Part shown: in pieces, positions 1-8,170 of the stretch
Position numbering within the stretch: the first letter of the stretch is position 1
How the letters are laid out: each line of letters begins with the position of its first letter
Source: Burkholderiales bacterium
GTDB taxonomy: Bacteria > Pseudomonadota > Gammaproteobacteria > Burkholderiales > Burkholderiaceae_A
Assembly: GCA_030828265.1 (NCBI GenBank)
Contig: JAURCW010000013.1
Span: 1-13,201 of the forward strand
DNA: 13,201 nt
Reading direction: 5' to 3'
The notes under the pieces: model-generated
Seen by the model: only the letters and a program-made list of their open reading frames with translations
Database searches by the model: none
What the model was told of the DNA's origin: nothing
Translations under genes and position numbers: made by a program

Positions 1-1347
1 AACCAGGTGAACAATGTTCTGTGCTTCCCCTTTATTTTTAGGGGTGCACTCGATGTCGGGGCAACCACCATCACGCGCAACATGGAGCTTGCAGCGGTGC
101 ATGCTGTTGCCGAGCTTGCCCGCGCCGAGCAGTCGGATATTGTCACGGCAGCCTACGGAACCGATGGCCTAAGCTTCGGTCCGGAGTACCTTATTCCCAA
201 GCCCTTCGACCCCAGGCTTATTGTAAAAATTGCGCCCGCGGTGGCCAAGGCTGCCATTGAGGATGGCGTTGCCACACGACCCATTGAGGACTTCGTGGCG
301 TACATGGACAGGCTGCAAGAGTTCGTCTACCTGTCGGGCAACTTCATGAAGCCCATCATGGCCCTTGCCAAATCTGCCGAGCGCCGCAGGGTTGTCTACG
401 CCGAGGGTGAAGACGAGCGCGTACTGCGAGCCATTCAGGTGGTTGTGGACGAAAAGATTGCCCAGCCCATTCTTGTCGGGCGTCCCCAAGTGGTTGAGAA
501 GCGAATCAGCCAATTCGGTCTGCGAATGCGTGTCGGTGTTGATTTTGAGCTCGTGAATCCTGAGCAGGATGATCGCTACCGGGATTACTGGGAGACGTAC
601 CATTTGCTTACCGAACGCAAAGGTGTCACCGCTCAGTATGCCCAAATTGAGATGCGCCGCCGAAACACTTTAATTGGCGCAATGATGATTCATAAGGGCG
701 AGGCCGATGCGCTTATTTGTGGAACCTTCGGAACGCACGGCTTGCACCTGCACTACGTGGACCAGGTTCTTGGTAAGGCCCCAGGCTCTTCGGTTTACGG
801 TGCCCTGAACATCGTCATGCTTCCCAATCGCACCATTGGAATTGTGGACACGCATGTTAACCAAGACCCAACCGCCGAGCAGATCTGCGAGCTCACCTTG
901 GGTGCCGCCGAGGCCATGCGCGGTATTGGCTTAGAGCCCCGCGTGGCCTTGCTCTCGGCTTCAAATTTCGGAAGTGTTGCTTCAAGCAGTTCTGAAAAGA
1001 TGGTGAAGGCGCTTTCGCTGATTCGTCAGCTTGATCCGAATCTGAATGTGGATGGAGAGATGCAGGGCGATGTGGCACTTGACCCTGACATGCGGGCGCG
1101 CATTATGCCGCGCTCGACTCTTCAAGGCAGTGCCAATCTTTTGGTGATGCCCAATCTCGAGACGGCCAATATTTCTTACAACCTCTTGAAGACCGCTGCT
1201 GGCAATAACATTGCGATTGGTCCACTTCTTCTTGGCTGTGCCGCGCCTGTTCTTATTCTTACGCCGTCGGCCACCGTCAGGCGCGTTGTGAATACAACGG
1301 CCGTAACGGTGGTTGGGGCCAATCGGCCAGGCTACGCACCTATTTAA
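1..1347 (+). CDS. maeB: NADP-dependent malic enzyme, C-terminal part (5' end outside window)
   Basis: This is the last 448 codons of a MaeB-type malic enzyme. The frame is open from base 1 (N-Q-V-N-N...), so the GTG at base 7 is an internal valine, not a start. The enzyme oxidatively decarboxylates malate to pyruvate, giving CO2 and NADPH in the cytosol. Residues 1 to about 110 of the visible part are the end of the NAD(P)-binding malic domain, with the typical stretch FIFRGALDVGATTITRN. From about residue 125 (RRVVYAEGEDERVL) to the end runs a phosphotransacetylase-like domain, with GTFGTHGLHLHY and a tail ending VVNTTAVTVVGAN. In this family that domain is generally regarded as regulatory (acetyl-CoA sensing) rather than catalytic. 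Such proteins are usually about 750-770 residues, so roughly 40% is missing upstream. It ends with TAA 24 nt from the convergent rsmE stop codon. The family assignment is firm; NADP preference is inferred from the architecture. Confidence 0.96.
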   Translation, partial: NQVNNVLCFPFIFRGALDVGATTITRNMELAAVHAVAELARAEQSDIVTAAYGTDGLSFGPEYLIPKPFDPRLIVKIAPAVAKAAIEDGVATRPIEDFVAYMDRLQEFVYLSGNFMKPIMALAKSAERRRVVYAEGEDERVLRAIQVVVDEKIAQPILVGRPQVVEKRISQFGLRMRVGVDFELVNPEQDDRYRDYWETYHLLTERKGVTAQYAQIEMRRRNTLIGAMMIHKGEADALICGTFGTHGLHLHYVDQVLGKAPGSSVYGALNIVMLPNRTIGIVDTHVNQDPTAEQICELTLGAAEAMRGIGLEPRVALLSASNFGSVASSSSEKMVKALSLIRQLDPNLNVDGEMQGDVALDPDMRARIMPRSTLQGSANLLVMPNLETANISYNLLKTAAGNNIAIGPLLLGCAAPVLILTPSATVRRVVNTTAVTVVGANRPGYAPI

Positions 1348-1388
1348 AAGAAGCTGCGGGGAGTTCTTGGTTTAGAACTCCCCGCAGC
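1346..1388 (-). terminator. Rho-independent terminator of rsmE, overlapping its last codons
   Basis: A perfect 15-bp inverted repeat lies at 1353-1367 (GCTGCGGGGAGTTCT) and 1374-1388 (AGAACTCCCCGCAGC), separated by a 6-nt loop. Read on the - strand, the hairpin is followed at once by TTCTTTT (complement of 1346-1352), the classic U-rich tail, so it should end rsmE transcription. On the + strand it is followed by GGCAGGCC with no T tract, so it is not a good intrinsic terminator for maeB, though it could stabilise the 3' end of maeB mRNA. The rsmE TAA (1374-1372) sits at the loop, so the upstream arm is coding sequence. Confidence 0.85.
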
Positions 1389-2100
1389 GGCAGGCCAGAC
1401 TAGCTAAAACAGCCGCCGCCGCAGTCTCTGTTCTTAAAATGCGTGGCCCCGATCGAATACCCAAAAAACCATGGGCTCGAGCAAAGCCCTCCTCGTCGTC
1501 TGAAAATCCCGCCTCCGGCCCTATCAAAATTCCCATGCGTGGGCTGATATCGGCAGATGAAAGGCTTTGAGCTGAAAAGGGGTCCAAGAGCCATGCCGAC
1601 TTTGGTTCGGGCTCGGCTTCAAATCGCAGGATGGCCTGCTGAAAGGTCTGTAACGGCGCAACGCGAGGCAGTTTGTTTCGACCGCACTGGGCTGCTGCTG
1701 CTTCAGCAATCTTTCGCCAGTGTTCAATTCGATTCTCAGCGCGCGCGCCCGAGAGGCGCAGAACCGAGCGTTCGGCCTGAATGGGCCATAGGTCGCTTGC
1801 CCCAAGCTCACTTGCTTTCTGAACAACCCAGTCCATCTTGTCCCCGGTGCAAAGAGCCTGCAGTACAACAGTGCGCAGGGGGGATTCGCGGTTGATGGTC
1901 TGCAGTTCGTCGGCCTCGACAAGACAGGCCTGACTGTCAGCCCTAAGCAGTCGCATGCTGGCCTCCTGGCCGTATCCATTGAAGCCAACCAGGGCTGCCC
2001 CCTGCGCCAGGCGCAGCACGCGAACCAGATGATGGCTCTGGTCTTTTTTGAGCGTCATTGGCCCTGGCTGAAGGTCGTGTAGGTAGAGTCGGGGGGTCAT
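1372..2100 (-). CDS. rsmE: 16S rRNA (uracil-1498-N3)-methyltransferase
   Basis: RsmE transfers a methyl group from S-adenosylmethionine to N3 of U1498 in 16S rRNA of the assembled 30S subunit. The 242-residue length matches the family (about 240-245). The N-terminal PUA-like part contains HHLVRVLRL (residues 23-31). The SPOUT (alpha/beta-knot) methyltransferase part shows KMDWVVQKASELG (88-100), ERSV (110-113), AAAQCGRN (135-142), the SAM-binding loop LIGPEAGFSDDE (192-203) and LRTETAAAA near the C-terminus (222-230). The ATG at 2100 gives the usual short N-terminus (MTPRLYL). No strong Shine-Dalgarno is visible ahead of it. The gene is divergent from tkt across 201 nt and convergent with maeB. 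Its last five sense codons form one arm of the terminator hairpin. Confidence 0.96.
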   Translation of the reverse strand: MTPRLYLHDLQPGPMTLKKDQSHHLVRVLRLAQGAALVGFNGYGQEASMRLLRADSQACLVEADELQTINRESPLRTVVLQALCTGDKMDWVVQKASELGASDLWPIQAERSVLRLSGARAENRIEHWRKIAEAAAAQCGRNKLPRVAPLQTFQQAILRFEAEPEPKSAWLLDPFSAQSLSSADISPRMGILIGPEAGFSDDEEGFARAHGFLGIRSGPRILRTETAAAAVLASLACRCGEF

Positions 2101-2301
2101 GGGCTTACGCTGGGCTTGGTTATGAAGGTAAGTGCTTTCTTAACAGTTTGCGTAAGAATCTCTTCAGGATTGGGCGGGGTCCCGCGGGTACACTTAGAAG
2201 TTTCCAGTAGGCTTTCGTTACAGTAACACCCCTTGGGAGGCCTGTGCGGGCTGGACATAGCCGCAACGGGCGGGGGCTAGGCGATTTTTTGGAGACAGAT
2301 T
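2101..2301. promoter_or_regulatory. Divergent rsmE/tkt intergenic region, expected promoter region
   Basis: This 201-nt gap is the only sizeable non-coding stretch and must carry the start signals of rsmE and probably of the whole tkt-to-sua5 series. I could not pick out a convincing -35/-10 pair on either strand. Visible structure: GCGGGGTCCCGC (2174-2185), a GC palindrome next to CCCGCGGG (2181-2188); GTTACAGTAAC (2217-2227), an 11-bp inverted repeat with 5-bp arms that could be an operator; and a GC-rich imperfect stem near 2258-2279 followed by T6 at 2285-2290. Regulatory roles for these are inference only. Confidence 0.5.
2258..2290 (+). promoter_or_regulatory. Possible stem-loop plus T tract in the tkt leader
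   Basis: TAG-CCGC (2258-2264) can pair with GCGG (2270-2273) and CTA (2277-2279), with an AACGG loop and a GGG bulge. The sequence then runs GGCGA into six T residues (2285-2290), and the Shine-Dalgarno GGAG begins at the next base. The stem is short and bulged and is separated from the T tract by five bases, so it is a weak intrinsic-terminator or attenuator candidate. It could also be chance in a GC-rich leader. Confidence 0.25.
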
Positions 2302-2304
2302 TTG
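2291..2304 (+). promoter_or_regulatory. Ribosome binding site supporting a TTG start for tkt
   Basis: GGAG at 2291-2294 stands 7 nt before TTG at 2302-2304, which is good spacing. The next in-frame ATG (2374, residue 25) has no purine-rich sequence at a suitable distance. This favours the TTG start despite its rarity. Confidence 0.65.
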
Positions 2305-4392
2305 GCAACGACGCAAACTCAAACAACAGCTGCCTTTAAAACCACGCAACGCAGTTCCGAACAGACCCAGCAAATGGCCAATGCCATTCGGGCCCTTGCG
2401 ATGGACGCGGTTCAGCAGGCCAATTCAGGCCATCCGGGCATGCCCATGGGCATGGCCGAGATGGCAGTGGCCCTCTGGCATGGCCAACTCCGCCACAGCC
2501 CCTTGAACCCGACTTGGGCGAACCGCGACCGGTTTGTTTTGAGCAATGGCCATGGATCCATGCTTATTTATGCGCTCTTGCACCTGACGGGCTACAACCT
2601 ACCTATGAAGGAGCTGAAAAACTTTCGGCAGCTCCATTCCAAGACACCGGGCCATCCTGAAGTTGGCATGACTCCAGGAATTGAGACCACCACGGGTCCC
2701 CTTGGGCAGGGCGTTTCCAATGCTGTCGGAATGGCGCTCGCTGAGCGGCTTTTAGCGGCTGAATTCAATGAGCCGGGCTATAACCTTGTTGACCACTGCA
2801 CCTATGTTTTTCTGGGCGATGGCTGCCTCATGGAAGGTATTAGTCACGAGACCTGCGCCCTTGCCGGAGTCTGGGGTCTGTCCAAACTTATTGCCCTGTA
2901 CGACGACAACTCCATCTCGATTGATGGCAATGTTGAAGGCTGGTTTCGTGATGACACCAAGAAGCGTTTTGAAGCCTACGGTTGGAATGTCATCGGACCC
3001 ATCGATGGCCATGACGTAAGCCAGGTGTCTGCCGCACTTGAGCAGGCAAGAGACTGGGCCGCCAACGGCTGCAATGGCCGAATGGCTCCCACTTTAATTA
3101 TTTGCAAGACCGTTATTGGTCAGGGTTCTCCGAACCGCGCAGGTACAGCCAAGGCGCACGGCGAGGCGCTGGGTGCCGAAGAAATTGCGCTGACCCGAAA
3201 AGCCATTGGCTGGCCCCATGCCCCCTTTGAACTGCCCGATGACGTGGCGAAGGCCTGGGATGCGCGTGAACTGGGTCAGTCGCATGAAGCAGCCTGGAGC
3301 AGGCTTTTTGAGGCCTACAGCATGGCCTATCCCGGCAAGGCCGCTGAGTTTAAGCGCCGCATGTCAGGTGGTTTGCCTAAGGACTTTGCCTCGACCATGC
3401 AGTCCTATATTGAGAAGCTCTGCAAGGAGGCGCCGAGTGTTGCAAGCCGTAAAGCCTCGCAGATGGCCCTAGACGAGATCGGCCCGAAACTTGCCGGCCT
3501 ACTCGGCGGTTCGGCGGACCTTACCGGCAGTAACCTGACCAACTGGAAAGGGGTTGCCAGCCTCTCGGTGAACCGCGCCGGCGAGCTAAGTCCCGGGCAG
3601 CATATTAGTTACGGTGTTCGCGAGTTTGGCATGGCTGCCATATGCAACGGCATTGCCTTGCATGGAGGCTTTATTCCTTATTGCGGCACCTTTCTCACCT
3701 TCTCCGACTACAGTCGTAATGCCATACGCATGGCGGCTCTCATGCACCAGCGTGTTATTCATGTTTTTACCCACGATTCCATCGGCCTTGGGGAAGACGG
3801 CCCCACCCATCAACCCGTGGAGCAGCCGTCGTCCTTGCGACTTATTCCTTTTCTCCACGTCTGGCGACCAGCCGATGCCGTCGAGACGGCCGTGGCCTGG
3901 AAGGCTGCCCTCGAACGGCATGATGGACCTACAGCACTTCTCCTTTCGCGGCAGGCGCTTCCGGCCCAGGTCACCTCAATGGCCACAGCGGCTAATGTTG
4001 CTAAGGGTGCCTACGTGCTCTCTTCCGACCCTCAGCCGCAGCTTGTCCTCATGGCAACGGGCTCCGAGATAAGCCTTGCCGTGGAGGCCGCCAAAATGCT
4101 CCGGTCCGAGAATCGACTCAAGGTGCGTGTGGTGTCCGTGCCCTCGACCACGGTCTTTGACCAGCAGTCGGAAGACTACAAGGCCTCTGTCCTTCCTGCG
4201 GGCGTGCCTCGCATTGTTGTCGAGGCAGGCGTGACCGATTTCTGGTGGAAGTATCAGCCGGCTGCTGTTGTCGGCCTTGACCGGTTCGGCGAGTCCGCCC
4301 CCGCCCCCGATATCTATAAGCATTTCGACATTACGGCGCTGGCTGTCGCGAACACTGCGCGCCGGGCGTTGGCACTTAAAAATTCAAAATAA
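2302..4392 (+). CDS. tkt: Transketolase
   Basis: Transketolase is a thiamine-diphosphate enzyme that moves two-carbon ketol units between sugar phosphates, linking the pentose-phosphate route to glycolysis and supplying ribose-5-phosphate for purine synthesis. The 696-residue length is normal or slightly long (about 660-690). Landmarks are SGHPGMPMG (residues 42-50), [17 protein letters not shown], the ThDP/Mg signature beginning GDGCLMEG and ending in [13 protein letters not shown] [12 protein letters not shown] in the pyrimidine-binding half, [10 protein letters not shown], and [16 protein letters not shown]. The C-terminal domain ends with [13 protein letters not shown] [12 protein letters not shown] and [14 protein letters not shown]. 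The first 24 residues are rich in Thr and Gln and precede the conserved [16 protein letters not shown]; if translation began at ATG 2374 they would be absent. It is the first gene of the operon, with gap following after 15 nt. The product call is firm; the exact start is moderately sure. Confidence 0.97.
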   Translation: MATTQTQTTAAFKTTQRSSEQTQQMANAIRALAMDAVQQANSGHPGMPMGMAEMAVALWHGQLRHSPLNPTWANRDRFVLSNGHGSMLIYALLHLTGYNLPMKELKNFRQLHSKTPGHPEVGMTPGIETTTGPLGQGVSNAVGMALAERLLAAEFNEPGYNLVDHCTYVFLGDGCLMEGISHETCALAGVWGLSKLIALYDDNSISIDGNVEGWFRDDTKKRFEAYGWNVIGPIDGHDVSQVSAALEQARDWAANGCNGRMAPTLIICKTVIGQGSPNRAGTAKAHGEALGAEEIALTRKAIGWPHAPFELPDDVAKAWDARELGQSHEAAWSRLFEAYSMAYPGKAAEFKRRMSGGLPKDFASTMQSYIEKLCKEAPSVASRKASQMALDEIGPKLAGLLGGSADLTGSNLTNWKGVASLSVNRAGELSPGQHISYGVREFGMAAICNGIALHGGFIPYCGTFLTFSDYSRNAIRMAALMHQRVIHVFTHDSIGLGEDGPTHQPVEQPSSLRLIPFLHVWRPADAVETAVAWKAALERHDGPTALLLSRQALPAQVTSMATAANVAKGAYVLSSDPQPQLVLMATGSEISLAVEAAKMLRSENRLKVRVVSVPSTTVFDQQSEDYKASVLPAGVPRIVVEAGVTDFWWKYQPAAVVGLDRFGESAPAPDIYKHFDITALAVANTARRALALKNSK

Positions 4393-4407
4393 AAAAGGAG
4401 AAGCAGG

Positions 4408-5424
4408 ATGACCATCAAGGTTGCGATTAATGGCTACGGCCGTATTGGCCGTAATGTTTTGCGGGCTCATTACGAAGGCGGTAAGCGTCACGATATTGAG
4501 ATTGTTGCGATTAACGATCTTGGAAAGCCCGAGACCAATGCCCACCTGACCCAATACGATACCGCGCACGGCAAGTTTCCTGGCACGGTCTCGGTGGATG
4601 GTGACTGCATGGTGGTCAATGGCGATCGTATTAAGGTGCTCGCAAACCGCAACCCTGCTGAGCTTCCTTGGAAAGATCTTGGTGTTGATGTTGTTTTGGA
4701 GTGCACGGGCTTCTTTACCTCGAAAGAAAAGGCCAGTGCTCACCTTGCGGGTGGTGCTAAGAAGGTTGTTATTTCTGCCCCCGGCGGCAAAGACGTGGAC
4801 GCGACCGTGGTCTTTGGTGTGAATCAGAATGTACTGAAGGCAAGCCATACCGTTATTTCAAATGCCTCCTGCACAACCAATTGCCTTGCACCCATGGCCA
4901 AGGTCTTGCATGAGTCCCTTGGCATTGAGTCGGGTCTTATGACCACCATTCATGCCTACACCAACGACCAGGTGCTTACGGACGTCTATCACGAAGATCT
5001 TCGTCGCGCGCGTTCGGCCACCATGAGCATGATTCCTACGAAGACAGGCGCTGCGGCGGCAGTAGGCCTCGTACTGCCCGATCTCAATGGCAAGCTCGAC
5101 GGTTTTGCCATGCGCGTTCCCACCATTAATGTCTCGGTGGTCGACCTTAGCTTCATGTCGAAAAAGGCCACCACCGCGGATGAGGTTAATGCGCTTCTTA
5201 AGGCGGCCTCCGAGGGCCCCTTAAAAGGTGTTCTGGGCTACAACGTGGCGCCTTTAGTCTCAATCGACTTTAATCACGATGCCCATTCCAGCGTGTTTGA
5301 TGCCACTCAGACACGGGTCTCGACCGACGGTCGCCTTGTAAAGGTGCTCTCGTGGTACGACAACGAATGGGGCTTTTCGAACCGAATGCTCGACACCACG
5401 GTTGCCCTGATGTCGGCAAAGTAA
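4408..5424 (+). CDS. gap: Glyceraldehyde-3-phosphate dehydrogenase, type I
   Basis: This enzyme converts glyceraldehyde-3-phosphate, NAD+ and phosphate to 1,3-bisphosphoglycerate, reversibly, in the cytosol. The 338-residue length is typical. The Rossmann motif [13 protein letters not shown] is at residues 8-20, and the acidic Asp37 in VAINDL points to NAD rather than NADP. The catalytic motif [12 protein letters not shown] has the nucleophile Cys155, the catalytic base is His182 in [10 protein letters not shown], and the C-terminal helix signature is [13 protein letters not shown]. The ATG at 4408 has a textbook AAGGAG (4395-4400) 7 nt upstream, between the tkt TAA and the start, so high expression is likely. 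pgk follows after 15 nt, the next enzyme of the pathway. By hand count, Leu codons here are 13 CTT, 6 CTC, 5 CTG, 3 TTG and 2 TTA. Often labelled gap or gapA. Confidence 0.98.
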   Translation: MTIKVAINGYGRIGRNVLRAHYEGGKRHDIEIVAINDLGKPETNAHLTQYDTAHGKFPGTVSVDGDCMVVNGDRIKVLANRNPAELPWKDLGVDVVLECTGFFTSKEKASAHLAGGAKKVVISAPGGKDVDATVVFGVNQNVLKASHTVISNASCTTNCLAPMAKVLHESLGIESGLMTTIHAYTNDQVLTDVYHEDLRRARSATMSMIPTKTGAAAAVGLVLPDLNGKLDGFAMRVPTINVSVVDLSFMSKKATTADEVNALLKAASEGPLKGVLGYNVAPLVSIDFNHDAHSSVFDATQTRVSTDGRLVKVLSWYDNEWGFSNRMLDTTVALMSAK

Positions 5425-5439
5425 AGGGCGGAGTTTTTT

Positions 5440-6618
5440 ATGAAATTCAAGCGCCTCTCCGATATTCAGCTTAAGGGTAAGCGTGTGTTTATTCGCGCCG
5501 ACCTCAATGTTCCCCAAGATGATTCTGGCCGAATTACAGATGACACGCGAATCCGCGCCTCCTTGCCTGCCATTGAGCAGGCCTTGGCGGCCGGTGCTGC
5601 TGTAATGGTCACCTCGCATCTGGGTCGACCAACCGAGGGCGAGCTCAAGCCCGAAGATTCCCTTGCGCCGGTGGCCAGTCGTATTGCGGAGCTTATGGGG
5701 CGTAAGGTGCCTTTGGTTAGCCATTGGGTGGAAGAGGGCGTTACGGTTGCGGCCGGTGATCTTGTGGTGCTTGAAAACTGCAGGGGCAACAAGGGCGAGA
5801 AGAAGGACGACGAGCAGCTTGCGAAGAAAATGGCAGCCCTTTGCGATGTCTATGTGAACGATGCCTTTGGCACCGCGCACCGTGCCGAGGCAACGACCCA
5901 CGGTATGGCCCGCTTTGCTGCCGAGGCCTGCGCGGGCCCCTTAATGGCGGCTGAGCTTGACGCGCTGGGTAAGGCCTTGCAGTCACCGCGCCGACCTCTG
6001 GTTGCCATAGTTGCGGGCTCCAAGGTTTCAACCAAGCTCACCATTCTGAAGTCACTTGCACAAAAGGTCGACCAGCTCATTGTAGGCGGCGGTATTGCCA
6101 ACACCTTCATGGCCGCCAAAGGGCTTCCGATAGGCAAGTCGCTTGCGGAGAACGATCTTATTGAAGAGGCAAAGGCCATCATGGCTGTTATGGAAGCGCG
6201 CGGAGCCTCGGTACCCATCCCCGTGGATGTCGTGACTGCCAATGAGTTTTCGTCTCAGGCCAGGGCGAATAAAGTGGCAGCGACTGACTGCGCCTCTGAC
6301 GACATGATTCTCGACATCGGCCCTCAGACCGCTGCCGAGCTTGCCGGAATTGTTGCCAAAGCAGGTACCATCGTTTGGAATGGCCCGGTGGGCGTTTTTG
6401 AAATTGAACAGTTCTCGGGCGGCACCCGAACCTTGGCCTCTGCCATTGCGCATTCACCTGGTTTTTCAATCGCCGGGGGTGGTGACACATTGGCTGCCAT
6501 TTCGAAGTACAACATCGGTAATCAAATCGATTACATCTCTACCGGTGGTGGCGCTTTTCTTGAGTTCTTGGAGGGTAAAACCCTACCTGCCGTTGCAGCG
6601 CTTGAGGCACGTGCCTAG
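5440..6618 (+). CDS. pgk: Phosphoglycerate kinase
   Basis: Phosphoglycerate kinase transfers the acyl phosphate of 1,3-bisphosphoglycerate to ADP, making ATP and 3-phosphoglycerate. At 392 residues it is full length. The N-terminal substrate-binding domain shows RADLNVP (19-25), SHLGRP (59-64), [12 protein letters not shown] (111-122) and [15 protein letters not shown] (138-152). The C-terminal nucleotide domain has [12 protein letters not shown] (192-203), GGGIANTF (216-223), WNGPVGVFE (313-321) and the nucleotide-loop signature GGGDTLAAI (346-354). The ATG at 5440 has GGAG at 5430-5433 with 6-nt spacing. It is 15 nt after gap, so the two are surely co-transcribed. The last four sense codons and the first base of the stop lie within a 12-bp palindrome, AGGCACGTGCCT (6605-6616), followed by TAG and four T residues. 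No missing catalytic residues were noticed. Confidence 0.98.
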   Translation: MKFKRLSDIQLKGKRVFIRADLNVPQDDSGRITDDTRIRASLPAIEQALAAGAAVMVTSHLGRPTEGELKPEDSLAPVASRIAELMGRKVPLVSHWVEEGVTVAAGDLVVLENCRGNKGEKKDDEQLAKKMAALCDVYVNDAFGTAHRAEATTHGMARFAAEACAGPLMAAELDALGKALQSPRRPLVAIVAGSKVSTKLTILKSLAQKVDQLIVGGGIANTFMAAKGLPIGKSLAENDLIEEAKAIMAVMEARGASVPIPVDVVTANEFSSQARANKVAATDCASDDMILDIGPQTAAELAGIVAKAGTIVWNGPVGVFEIEQFSGGTRTLASAIAHSPGFSIAGGGDTLAAISKYNIGNQIDYISTGGGAFLEFLEGKTLPAVAALEARA

Positions 6619-6622
6619 TTTT
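6605..6622 (+). other. Perfect 12-bp palindrome at the pgk stop codon, followed by TTTT
   Basis: AGGCACGTGCCT (6605-6616) reads the same on both strands and spans the final codons of pgk, followed by AG and TTTT (6619-6622). As RNA it would fold only to a 4-bp stem with an ACGT tetraloop, so it is at best a weak pause or processing site. It precedes the largest gap within the operon (55 nt to pyk). Confidence 0.35.
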
Positions 6623-6660
6623 CGTTGTTGCCTTTATCAGTTGTTGTCATCTCTTTATTA

Positions 6661-6676
6661 AGGGGTCAATGGGGTG
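6661..6676 (+). promoter_or_regulatory. Ribosome binding site supporting a GTG start for pyk
   Basis: AGGGG (6661-6665) lies 8 nt ahead of GTG 6674-6676. A nearer ATG at 6669 is in another frame and meets TGA two codons later, so GTG is the sensible start. Confidence 0.7.
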
Positions 6677-8146
6677 AGCAGTAACCTTGGACTGTCTCGA
6701 GCTACCAAAATTGTTGCCACCCTAGGGCCTGCGAGCAGCAGCGCCGAGCAAATTAGAGCCTTGGTGGAGGCAGGTGTGGATGTCTTTCGCCTGAACTTCT
6801 CCCACGGTTCAGCCGAGGAGCATCGGGCCCGCGCTGCTAGCGTCCGTCAGGCGGCGGCCGACTGCGGTCGCGATATTGCTATTCTTGCCGACCTTCAGGG
6901 CCCGAAGATTCGAGTGAGCAAGTTTAAGAATGGCAAAGAATTGCTGCAATCGGGCCAGGCCTTTCGGCTTTTGGTTAATTGCCCAGAAGGCGATGCGACC
7001 CAGGTGGGGCTTGACTATCCCGAACTTGTCAACGACGTGAAAACGGGCGACACGCTTTTGTTGAATGATGGCCTTATTTCTATGCGGGTCGAGTCGGTCA
7101 GCTCGAATGCCATTGACTGCATCGTGATTGAGGGCGGTGTTCTCTCCGATCGCAAGGGTATTAATCGACAGGGCGGCGGGCTGTCTGCCCCTGCGCTCAC
7201 TGATAAAGACCGCTCCGACATGCAGGTTGCAGCGGCCATTGAGGCCGATTATCTTGCCGTCTCCTTTCCCAAGTCGGCGGCGGACATGAAGGAGGCGCAA
7301 CGACTGCTTGATGCCCTAGGCTCCAAGGCCCAGACCATCGCTAAGATCGAACGTGTGGAGGCCATTGAAAACCTCGAAGAGATTATTCAAGCCTCCAAGG
7401 GCCTGATGGTGGCAAGGGGCGATCTCGCCGTTGAGGTCGGCGATGCGGCGGTTCCTAGTCTTCAAAAGAAGATGATTCGCATGGCGCGCGAGGCCAACCG
7501 ACTCACCATTACAGCCACTCAAATGATGGAGTCCATGATTAGCTCGCCGGTTCCCACACGCGCCGAGGTCTCCGATGTGGCCAATGCCGTGCTCGATGGT
7601 ACCGATGCCGTGATGCTCAGCGCGGAGACTGCTGCGGGAGCTTACCCGGTGCGCACGGTGCAGTCGATGGTGCGTATTTGTATTGAGGCCGAGAAGTTTG
7701 CCGAGCGAACCCTCGACACGGAGTTTCTGAACCGCACTTTTCAGCGTATCGACCAGTCCATTGCCATGGCTAGCCTTTTCACCGCACGTCATTTGAATGT
7801 GAAGGCCTTGGTCGCCTTAACGCAGTCGGGTTCCACGGCACTTTGGATGTCCCGGTTGAATGCGGGCGTGCCCATTTACGCGCTTACGCCCGAGGAGACG
7901 AGCAGACGTCGCATGGCGCTGTACAGAGACGTCGAACCTCTCATGTTCGATTTCCAGGCCTCCGACCGGGAGGCCTTGCTTTCGGCGGCTGAGCAAAGGC
8001 TTGTGGATGCGGGTGTCGTTCAGCCAGGTGATCTTGTGATCATTACCATGGGCGACCCCATTGGGCAGACTGGGGGGACCAACTCCTTGAAGATTGTTCA
8101 AATTACGGCGCAACCATCTGCACGGTTTTCCAAGCATAATCACTAG
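6674..8146 (+). CDS. pyk: Pyruvate kinase
   Basis: Pyruvate kinase transfers phosphate from phosphoenolpyruvate to ADP, giving pyruvate and ATP. The 490-residue length fits the bacterial family (about 470-490). Landmarks are TKIVATLGPASS (11-22), VFRLNFSHG (37-45), LADLQGPKIRV (71-81) leading into the B domain, the catalytic lysine K224 in AKIERVEA (223-230), MVARGDLAVEV (245-255), ITATQMMESM (279-288), and PTRAEVSDVANAVLDGTDAV (294-313). The C-terminal domain includes SMVRICIEAE, SGSTALWMSR and a GGTNSLKI tail. It starts at GTG 6674 behind AGGGG, 55 nt after pgk. The leader holds a short tandem GTTGTTG (6624-6630 and 6640-6646) of no clear meaning. Allosteric effectors cannot be told from the sequence. 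It sits between pgk and fba in the same orientation, so it is part of the glycolytic operon. Confidence 0.97.
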   Translation: MSSNLGLSRATKIVATLGPASSSAEQIRALVEAGVDVFRLNFSHGSAEEHRARAASVRQAAADCGRDIAILADLQGPKIRVSKFKNGKELLQSGQAFRLLVNCPEGDATQVGLDYPELVNDVKTGDTLLLNDGLISMRVESVSSNAIDCIVIEGGVLSDRKGINRQGGGLSAPALTDKDRSDMQVAAAIEADYLAVSFPKSAADMKEAQRLLDALGSKAQTIAKIERVEAIENLEEIIQASKGLMVARGDLAVEVGDAAVPSLQKKMIRMAREANRLTITATQMMESMISSPVPTRAEVSDVANAVLDGTDAVMLSAETAAGAYPVRTVQSMVRICIEAEKFAERTLDTEFLNRTFQRIDQSIAMASLFTARHLNVKALVALTQSGSTALWMSRLNAGVPIYALTPEETSRRRMALYRDVEPLMFDFQASDREALLSAAEQRLVDAGVVQPGDLVIITMGDPIGQTGGTNSLKIVQITAQPSARFSKHNH

Positions 8147-8170
8147 TTCGTTTTAAATGAGGTTTGTGTC

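Noticed and set aside
7..9. GTG at base 7 as start of maeB
   Set aside because: The frame is open to base 1 and the residues on both sides (NQVNNVLCFPFIF) are continuous malic-enzyme sequence, so the gene begins outside the window.
169..645. 158-codon open frame on the - strand inside maeB
   Set aside because: It lies entirely antisense to the conserved PTA-like region, resembles no family I know and has no ribosome site. Long antisense frames are common opposite GC-rich coding sequence.
2163..2194. TACACT at 2189-2194 as a -10 box for tkt
   Set aside because: The possible -35 elements upstream give spacers of 13 (TTGGGC) or 20 nt (TTCAGG), both outside the normal range. No promoter is called.
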